This document shows positions 58,148-64,000 of a stretch of DNA of 64,000 nucleotides, one piece after another. Source of the DNA: Mucilaginibacter dorajii (GTDB taxonomy: Bacteria; Bacteroidota; Bacteroidia; Sphingobacteriales; Sphingobacteriaceae); NCBI RefSeq assembly GCF_024808255.1, contig NZ_JANTYS010000007.1, positions 248,001 through 312,000 on the forward strand. Reading direction: 5' to 3'. Below the pieces are notes generated by a model that searched no databases, was not told the DNA's origin, and saw only the letters and a program-made list of their open reading frames with translations. Each line of letters starts with the position of its first letter. The stretch's first letter is position 1. Position numbers and translations under genes: made by a program.

Positions 58148-60613
58148 TCAAAACGGAAACACCGCCTTAAAACTGATGTTCCTGCCGATGTTGTAGATGC
58201 CTAACCTGCCATTTGGCGAGGCGGTGTAATATTCAAAATACTTTAAACGGTTAAGATTTGATTGGTAAGCGGTATCAAACAGGTTATCTACCTGGAAAAA
58301 AAGCTCACATAATGTTTTCTCTGATCTCAGCTTGATGGTTGTGCCCGCGCCAACATTAATAAGCGTGTAGCCAGGCGTGGCAGTTTCTGTATTATCCAAC
58401 GCGTAAAAGCGATTTTGGGCGGCATAAGCATCCGCTTCAGCCTTTAGATAGATCTTTGAAAACGCGCCATACGCCCGCTGCAAAGTAACCTTTAACTCCG
58501 ACCGGATATGCAGCGGCGGAATAAAAGGCAGGTATTTTGCCGCACCGTTTGATTGCGCTACCAATTGCTTATTTTGATTAATACCTGTAACACAGGCCAG
58601 GCTATTGTTAAATGACAGCCATTTTACAGCACGCGGATGCAGGTTAACGGTAAATTCGGCACCGTAAAGCCGGGCTTTTGACTGCTGGTATTCATAGGTA
58701 CTGTTACCGGGAACGATAACTACCGGCTTGCCCCCGGCATCGGTTAGTTTGGCCTGGTAAATGTAGTTGTCAACCTGGTTGTTAAAAAACTCGGCAGTCA
58801 GGTCGGCATCCGGCAGGTATGATATTATGCCCAGATCTTCCTGTAAGCTAAACTCGGGGTTAAAGCCCCTATTGCCTAAATAAACAATATGCGCACCGGG
58901 GTCAAGCCCGTTTGAGCCAATCTCGGTGATATTTGGTGCCCGGTAGCCACGGGCAATGTTTGCTTTAAGCAGTAACCTTTCGTTAATGTTATAGGTAAAA
59001 CCCAAACTCCCCGATACACCTTTATACACATGTTTAAATGCCGGGAATTGCAGGTGGGCGCCAGCGGTATCGGGCAGTTTAATTTGCCGTTCAAAACCGT
59101 TTGCAGGGTTTGGCCCTACATAAAAATCGCGCCAGCTGATGTGGCGGTTGTCATACCTGATGCCACCCGAAATATCAAGCTTGCCGAACGTTTTCTTCAT
59201 AAACAGGAAAGCACCTGCATCAAATAAATTATAATCGGGGATAGGAAAATCTGTCGCAGCCTTACTGCGGTTAGCCTGGTACATGCCGTTTACGCCGATG
59301 GTACTTTCTATACCGCCGATAGCCGGAAGATTATATTTCAGATCGTAGTTAAGCGTATTAAGCACCACATACAAACCCGCCTGTTGCGGCAAGGTGGGAT
59401 GGTCATATTCCCGTCGTACACTTTGCTGAAGGCCAAGCGCGGCATCAAGGCTGCTATTGCCGATTTTTACCTGGTTATGGGTATAAAGCCGGTAATGTTG
59501 TATGCGCTGATGCAGGGGTGCTATGCCATATGATGTTAACTCGTTATTGCTAACCAGCGGCCGGGCTTTAATATCATCGGTTGCAATTTCATTTACCTGT
59601 TTGGTAAAACGCCGGGTAAGCGAATCACGGCTGCCATCGGGAATTTCCTGCTGGTTATCATATAATGTGGCCGCTATTTGCGAGTAGCCCCAATTTTTAT
59701 CAAGCCTAACCATCCCCGATAAATTGTATTCCCTAAAGCCGGTGTTGTAAACGTAGCCATCAATTTTATTGTGATAATCATTTGCCGTTTTTATCGTAGC
59801 CCTGAACGCATAGCGCCAGCCGTTTTGCTTATAAGCCAGCCCCAGAGATGTGCCGATCATCCCGTTGTTGGTGTGGTAATCGGCCACATAATCGCCTTTC
59901 AAAACACTGTCCCGTCCGGCTGGCGTTGCGGGAATCAGGTTGATAACACCGGCTATGGCATCAGAACCATAGGTTAAACTGGCAGGCCCTTTGATTACCT
60001 CCGCGCGGCCAATACCATATTGGTCAATTTCGATACCATGCTCATCGCCCCATTGCTGCCCCTCCTGCCTGATGCCGTCATAAAGGGTTAGCACCCGGTT
60101 ATAACCCAGCCCCCTGATGAAGGGTTTCGAAATATTTGGTCCTGTAGTAACCGCATTAACACCGGGAACGCCTTTCACAATGGCATCAATAATGTTGTTG
60201 TTCACGTTCTCGTTCATTTCCTTTTTGGTCATTACGGCTATAGGTACCGGGTTTTTGCGCAGCTCGGTAGCGCGAGATACGCCGGTAACCACAACTTCGT
60301 TCAACTTGGAGTAATTTTCTTTAAGACTACCGTTTAAAACGGTTGCCTGCTGCTTACTGATGGCTACCCTTAGTTTTTGAGGCAGATAGCCAATTGCCGA
60401 AAACGAGACCTCATAATTACCGGGCGCAATGTTTTGAAGCTGATAATAGCCTTTTTCGTTGGCAGTGGTGCCCTTGTTAGTTCCGGTTAAAATTATACTA
60501 CCAAACGGAATGGGTTCGCCGGCAGTGGTAAGCCTGCCTTTTAACATGCCATTTTGAGCATGAGTAGTTAGCGTTAACAGGGAAAGGGTTAAGAACATGT
60601 ACAATATTTTCAT
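58148..60613 (-). CDS. TonB-dependent receptor, probable metal-uptake type
   Basis: The protein has 821 residues: signal peptide (ending LTTHAQ), carboxypeptidase-regulatory beta-sandwich (about 22-105), plug domain (about 115-225) and a 22-strand-type barrel to a terminal aromatic (KAVFPF). The plug holds LYDGIRQEGQQWGDEHGIEI and GPASLTYGSDAIAGVINL. The His/Glu/Asp-rich loop before the barrel is seen in receptors for metal ions such as zinc; the ligand remains a guess. No SusD partner follows, so it is not a SusC-type glycan system. Confidence 0.88.
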   Translation of the reverse strand: MKILYMFLTLSLLTLTTHAQNGMLKGRLTTAGEPIPFGSIILTGTNKGTTANEKGYYQLQNIAPGNYEVSFSAIGYLPQKLRVAISKQQATVLNGSLKENYSKLNEVVVTGVSRATELRKNPVPIAVMTKKEMNENVNNNIIDAIVKGVPGVNAVTTGPNISKPFIRGLGYNRVLTLYDGIRQEGQQWGDEHGIEIDQYGIGRAEVIKGPASLTYGSDAIAGVINLIPATPAGRDSVLKGDYVADYHTNNGMIGTSLGLAYKQNGWRYAFRATIKTANDYHNKIDGYVYNTGFREYNLSGMVRLDKNWGYSQIAATLYDNQQEIPDGSRDSLTRRFTKQVNEIATDDIKARPLVSNNELTSYGIAPLHQRIQHYRLYTHNQVKIGNSSLDAALGLQQSVRREYDHPTLPQQAGLYVVLNTLNYDLKYNLPAIGGIESTIGVNGMYQANRSKAATDFPIPDYNLFDAGAFLFMKKTFGKLDISGGIRYDNRHISWRDFYVGPNPANGFERQIKLPDTAGAHLQFPAFKHVYKGVSGSLGFTYNINERLLLKANIARGYRAPNITEIGSNGLDPGAHIVYLGNRGFNPEFSLQEDLGIISYLPDADLTAEFFNNQVDNYIYQAKLTDAGGKPVVIVPGNSTYEYQQSKARLYGAEFTVNLHPRAVKWLSFNNSLACVTGINQNKQLVAQSNGAAKYLPFIPPLHIRSELKVTLQRAYGAFSKIYLKAEADAYAAQNRFYALDNTETATPGYTLINVGAGTTIKLRSEKTLCELFFQVDNLFDTAYQSNLNRLKYFEYYTASPNGRLGIYNIGRNISFKAVFPF

Positions 60614-60717
60614 TGATCGACTTTTATTTTAATTGCAAAACAAATAAAAATAATTAGTCTTATCTAATTTTATTTACAATATAAATCTAATTTTAAAAAG
60701 GACTTTTAAATTGAGGA

Positions 60718-60926
60718 TAGGTAGCCGCTACGCGGCATCGCGGGCGGGGTATATGGTTTGCTACAAATGGGTAGCCGCTATGCGGCAAAAACTTTCATAG
60801 TGGTGCTACATGGACATGTCGCGATTATAATTTGATACCGACAGAATGCCGCATAGCGGCTACCTATTTGTAGACAAAAAATTCAGCTAGTTCTTTTGCT
60901 CCATAGGAGCTACCCGCCTTTCTACA
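60718..60926. repeat. 'TAGCCGCTATGCGGC' repeat cluster, copy 2
   Basis: GGTAGCCGCTACGCGGCATC (60720) and GGGTAGCCGCTATGCGGC (about 60767-60784) are direct. ATGCCGCATAGCGGCTACC (about 60846-60864) is inverted. TTCTTTTGCTCCATAGGAGC...GCCTTTCTAC (60893-60926) is the inverse of the tract at 38180. The rest of the 60614-61187 gap is AT-rich without a gene. Confidence 0.75.
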
Positions 60927-61187
60927 TCTATACCTTCGAGGGCGATTTTTTTAATAGCAGGAAGGCACTTTGAAGGCTCTTTTTAACCAACAGCGCGATT
61001 TTTCCGCCCCGTTAAAACACCTACTGTTTTACCGTTAAAATACCGGGGTAGCTAATTAATAGGCAATACCTACATTAGCACTTGATATACACTAAACACT
61101 TGTGCTTATTAATTAATAACCATACCATATAATTGGAATTTATTTTTCTTTTATAAACATTTTCACAGTATATTAGTTTAATTATCC

Positions 61188-61598
61188 ATGAAACCAAAAG
61201 ATATAACTTCAAATATATTAGTAATTGATGATGGCGAAATTGATAATTATATTTTTGAAACGGTGGTAAAGAAGGTATTAACAAATTCAAAATTTGATGC
61301 CTGTATGGATGGCCAAAGCGCAATTAATAAACTGATGAGCATCAGCAGAACTACGCCCCATCTTTTTCCCGATTTTATATTTTTAGACCTAACCATGCCT
61401 ATGATGAATGGCTGGCAGTTTTTGGATGAATTTAGTCGTTTGAATATCGACCCGTTGAAAAAAAGTAAAATATATGTGTTATCATCATCTGTATCAAACT
61501 TAGATAAAAACAGGTCGCTGTCAAACCCGCTAGTAGTTGATTTTATTTCAAAACCAATTAACCGTCACAAGATCCAGTCTATTTTTGAGGTTTCGTAA
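61188..61598 (+). CDS. Stand-alone response regulator receiver, 1
   Basis: The protein has 136 residues and consists of a receiver only. Acidic residues in VIDDGEIDN, the phospho-acceptor Asp in FIFLDLTMPMMNGW, the conserved Ser/Thr in VLSSSVS and the Lys in FISKPIN are all present. Its N-terminal DDGEIDN is slightly atypical compared with DDD. There is no output domain and no adjacent kinase. It is followed by a second receiver-only gene 52 bases downstream on the same strand. Confidence 0.88.
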   Translation: MKPKDITSNILVIDDGEIDNYIFETVVKKVLTNSKFDACMDGQSAINKLMSISRTTPHLFPDFIFLDLTMPMMNGWQFLDEFSRLNIDPLKKSKIYVLSSSVSNLDKNRSLSNPLVVDFISKPINRHKIQSIFEVS

Positions 61599-61650
61599 AT
61601 CTCCCGGTACGCAACCAGGTATTTATTTTAACTTTAAGCTCTCTTTTACC

Positions 61651-62010
61651 ATGCTAAAGAACATATTGATCATTGAAGACGACGCTGATATTTTAAGTAC
61701 AGTTGAGTCGGTTTTAACTTACAACAATTTTGCTGTTACCGGACTTAGCCATACCCATGATATTATTGAATCTATTAAAGCCCACAGGCCAGATCTGGTA
61801 CTAACCGATTATATGCTACCGGGAATGAATGGCGGCAAAATATGCCAGATGATTAAAAGCACCCAGGAAACCAAACACATCCCGGTAATCCTAATGTCGG
61901 CGTATCACAGGCAGGCCATCTCATTGGCCAATTTTAATTACGATATTTATCTGCCCAAACCTTTTGATATAGATAAACTGGTAAAAGCCATCAATAAGCT
62001 ATTGAATTAA
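61651..62010 (+). CDS. Stand-alone response regulator receiver, 2
   Basis: With the start at 61651 (MLKNILIIEDDADI) the protein has 119 residues and is a CheY-like receiver. It shows EDD at the N-terminus, the phospho-acceptor Asp in LVLTDYMLPGMNG, Ser in VILMSAYH and Lys in YLPKPFD. An upstream in-frame extension to 61537 overlaps the previous gene and is not the start. It probably exchanges phosphate with hybrid kinases encoded elsewhere. Its stop codon overlaps the stop of the convergent membrane-protein gene (shared TTAA). Confidence 0.9.
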   Translation: MLKNILIIEDDADILSTVESVLTYNNFAVTGLSHTHDIIESIKAHRPDLVLTDYMLPGMNGGKICQMIKSTQETKHIPVILMSAYHRQAISLANFNYDIYLPKPFDIDKLVKAINKLLN

Positions 62011-62324
62011 GGGTTATTTTTATGATAAATGGTATCATGAATGGCTGCGATAATTAAAACGATCGCTGCAATTATACCTAAAGGCACCGTAATAATACAC
62101 AGCCAACCCAGTACCCCCAAGGGATTAAGCACATTGCCAAAAGAAATACCCAACCTCACGCAGGCATCTGTACCTCCCTCATTGATGTTACAACCCATGC
62201 AGTTGCCTATAAAACCTGCAGCAATAGAAACCAAAAGCGGTGCCAGCGCTAACAGAATAATGTATAAGTGATACCAAAGTATCTTTCGTAATTTATCGGG
62301 GGTGTGGAATATGATAGGTTTCAC
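62007..62324 (-). CDS. Small membrane protein, GTG start
   Basis: The protein has 105 residues with a GTG start at 62324; no ATG exists in frame near it. Two hydrophobic spans (about 20-40 YIILLALAPLLVSIAAGF and 68-95) enclose a loop with CMGC and DACVR, which suggests a possible disulphide or metal pair. I recognise no family, although the loop pattern (GNCMGCNINEGGTDAC) appears in small conserved membrane proteins. The stop codons of this and the upstream convergent receiver gene overlap by four bases. Confidence 0.7.
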   Translation of the reverse strand: MKPIIFHTPDKLRKILWYHLYIILLALAPLLVSIAAGFIGNCMGCNINEGGTDACVRLGISFGNVLNPLGVLGWLCIITVPLGIIAAIVLIIAAIHDTIYHKNNP

Positions 62325-62437
62325 AACGCAATATAGACATTAGGGTAATTTAATAATTTCAGCTCCAATCATTTTGGCACATAAAAATTAATCATTGTAA
62401 GCATTAAATTCGCCGATACATTTTGTATTAATTTATA

Positions 62438-63682
62438 ATGACGCACTTTACCATCTGGATCATTTCATTTTTAGCTATAGCAGGCGTTATTATTCGTCCG
62501 TTTAAAGTTCCCGAATTTATATGGGCCTTAGCAGGGGCAATTGTGTTGTTAATAACCGGTCTGATCTCTCCGCCCGAAGGGCTGAATGGCGTAGGCAAAG
62601 GCAGTGATGTTTACCTGTTTTTAACCGGTATGATGTTATTGGCCGAAACCGCCCGCGAAGAAAAACTTTTCGACTGGCTTGCTGCACATGCCACCAAAAT
62701 GGCCAAAGGATCATCAGGGAGGTTGTTCCTGCTCATTTACCTGGTGGGTGTTGTTGTAACCGCTTTTTTATCAAATGATGCCACCGCAGTTGTTTTAACG
62801 CCTGCTGTGGCTGCAGCCGTAAAAGCCGCTAAAGTGAATAAACCGTTACCCTATCTCTTTATATGCGCGTTTATAGCCAACGCGGCGTCATTTGTATTAC
62901 CAATATCAAACCCGGCAAACCTGGTTATTTATGGCAGCCATATGCCTGCCTTATTGCAATGGCTGCATACCTATGCCTTGCCATCCGCAGTTGCTGTGAT
63001 TATAACTTATGCTATGCTGTATTTAACGCAGCGCAAAAATCTAAACCAGGCCATTGAAAGCGATATCAGTATTCCTTCGCTATCTACCGGTGGTAAAACC
63101 GCGTTGATTGGCATCGCGGCTACCGCCGTTATATTGCTGCTGTCGTCTGCTTTTGATATACAGCTGGGTTTGCCAACAGCCATTACAGGCATCATTACCT
63201 CGGCTATTGTGATCATCATGGCCAAAAAGAACCCCTTGGTTGTAATCAAAGGTGTTTCATGGTCTGTACTCCCCCTGGTAGCCGGTTTGTTTGTAATAGT
63301 TGAGGCGCTTAGCAAAACCGGGCTTATTCAAAACATAAGCACCATATTACAGCAAAGTGTAGCGCGATCTGTAAGTGGTACAGTATGGGGCAGCGGAATC
63401 ATAACCGCCTTTAGCTGTAACTTCATGAATAATTTACCAGCAGGGCTTATTGCCGGTAACGCCGTGCAGGCAGGCCATATCCCCGAAATGGTAAAAAGTG
63501 CCATATTGATAGGCATCGATTTGGGGCCAAACCTATCTATTACCGGCTCGTTGGCTACCATATTATGGCTGGTAGCGTTGCGCCGCGAGGGAATAACCGT
63601 AAACGCGTGGACGTTTTTAAAACTGGGTTTTATAGTGATGACTGTAGCTTTGTTATTTACAATAGGCGCATTGTATATTTAA
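62438..63682 (+). CDS. ArsB/NhaD-type membrane transporter (arsenite efflux-like)
   Basis: The protein has 414 residues and about eleven hydrophobic spans. Motifs include FLSNDATAVVLTPAV and NAASFVLPISNPANLVIYG in the first half and SCNFMNNLPAGLIAGNAVQ in the second. The repeated SN/NP signatures belong to the ion-transporter (ArsB-like) superfamily. ArsB expels arsenite and antimonite, but related proteins transport sodium or dicarboxylates, and no ars operon (arsR, arsC) is adjacent, so the substrate is open. The start at 62438 follows an AT-rich leader. Confidence 0.85.
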   Translation: MTHFTIWIISFLAIAGVIIRPFKVPEFIWALAGAIVLLITGLISPPEGLNGVGKGSDVYLFLTGMMLLAETAREEKLFDWLAAHATKMAKGSSGRLFLLIYLVGVVVTAFLSNDATAVVLTPAVAAAVKAAKVNKPLPYLFICAFIANAASFVLPISNPANLVIYGSHMPALLQWLHTYALPSAVAVIITYAMLYLTQRKNLNQAIESDISIPSLSTGGKTALIGIAATAVILLLSSAFDIQLGLPTAITGIITSAIVIIMAKKNPLVVIKGVSWSVLPLVAGLFVIVEALSKTGLIQNISTILQQSVARSVSGTVWGSGIITAFSCNFMNNLPAGLIAGNAVQAGHIPEMVKSAILIGIDLGPNLSITGSLATILWLVALRREGITVNAWTFLKLGFIVMTVALLFTIGALYI

Positions 63683-63691
63683 CCCGGCGTG

Positions 63692-64000
63692 TTAAGGTAA
63701 ATTATAAAAATCGGACCTGTAAATCACATAACAAAACACCAGGATGGCTCCCACCAAATACCATATAAACGATACATCCCGTTGTTTTTGATAATCGAAA
63801 CTATACAGGATAACGTTATTGTACTCAAACTGACTTACACAGTTCCTTTGGCTGAGGACGGATAGGCTGAGTACGTTGTAAAGCCCGGTTGCCATATAAA
63901 TAGTAACGTTTCCGCCTGGTTTAAGTGTTTCACTAATGGGGTAAACGTTACCATCCAGGTTAATGGTGTAAGTAATGCCGTTATTTAGAGTAATGAGGTA
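63692..64000 (-). CDS. Partial gene at the right edge, membrane protein
   Basis: An open frame runs from the window edge (64000) to the stop at 63692, at least 102 residues with no start inside the window. Segments read LITLNNGITYTINLDGNVY, KPGGNVTIYMATGLYNVLS and a C-terminal span FIWYLVGAILVFCYVIYR followed by SDFYNLP. An extracytoplasmic beta-rich domain precedes the anchor. The shorter ATG-started frame at 63895 is internal to this larger gene. Confidence 0.75.
   Translation of the reverse strand, partial: YLITLNNGITYTINLDGNVYPISETLKPGGNVTIYMATGLYNVLSLSVLSQRNCVSQFEYNNVILYSFDYQKQRDVSFIWYLVGAILVFCYVIYRSDFYNLP

Noticed and set aside
1..64000. CRISPR arrays
   Set aside because: No series of identical direct repeats with regular unique spacers was seen; all repeated DNA is palindromic and dispersed.
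1..64000. tRNA, rRNA, tmRNA genes
   Set aside because: I did not find any stretch with tRNA-like arms or rRNA conserved sequence by eye; a covariance-model scan would be needed to exclude short ones.

Overview
The window looks like a chromosomal segment from a Bacteroidota species, most likely Sphingobacteriaceae (Mucilaginibacter/Pedobacter-like). The evidence is the gene content: TonB-dependent receptors with N-terminal carboxypeptidase-regulatory domains, a gliding-type C-terminal (T9SS type B) sorting domain, ~800-residue FtsX/MacB-type permeases without a linked ATPase, a GH20 hexosaminidase and LytTR regulation. Shine-Dalgarno sequences are weak or absent, and there are many dispersed palindromic intergenic repeats. 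Genus is an inference; no rRNA or tRNA was seen.

Layout. 0-12.4 kb (+ strand): folC carrying an in-frame palindromic insertion; an aldo/keto reductase; an oxidoreductase-M48 peptidase-secreted protein operon; an AI-2E family transporter; a small zinc-ribbon ORF; a class II cyclic-nucleotide phosphodiesterase; and two tandem esterase paralogues split by a small orphan ORF. 12.6-22.1 kb (- strand): a seven-gene locus encoding a Ser/Thr kinase, an FHA-like protein, a 31-residue membrane peptide, a PP2C phosphatase, a giant SEDS (RodA/FtsW)-penicillin-binding-protein fusion, an FHA protein and a TPR protein. Stops and starts overlap through the core. It is a Bacteroidota counterpart of the actinobacterial pkn-pstP-rodA-pbpA-fha arrangement and probably a phosphorylation-controlled peptidoglycan synthase. 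22.4-26.1 kb: GH20 hexosaminidase, N-acetylmuramoyl-L-alanine amidase and a Fur-family regulator.

26.6-37.2 kb is more accessory and, from about 29 kb, visibly AT-rich. It has an ECF sigma factor followed by a membrane-anchored protein in the anti-sigma position, convergent with a TPR-CHAT (caspase-like) protease. It also has a small lipoprotein and an outer-membrane beta-barrel receptor preceded by a lanthipeptide-type RiPP precursor whose start codon has been lost at a repeat junction. 37-45.8 kb holds small hypotheticals, a sensorless histidine kinase coupled to a CBS-domain protein, a LytTR regulator, an acyltransferase, a 262-bp MITE-like element and an ACT-domain gene behind a branched-chain-amino-acid leader peptide and terminator (attenuator). 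45.8-64 kb holds a YVTN beta-propeller T9SS substrate, two ABC permeases, an AsmA-like protein, an ankyrin protein, a TonB receptor, two stand-alone response regulators, an ArsB-type transporter and a gene running off the right edge.

The most interesting candidates are the kinase/phosphatase/FHA/SEDS-PBP locus with its unannotated 31-residue peptide, the sigma/membrane protein/TPR-CHAT cassette, the ilv-type attenuator in front of a lone regulatory subunit, and the orphan RiPP precursor. At least ten families of dispersed inverted repeats fill the gaps, several nested in one another.
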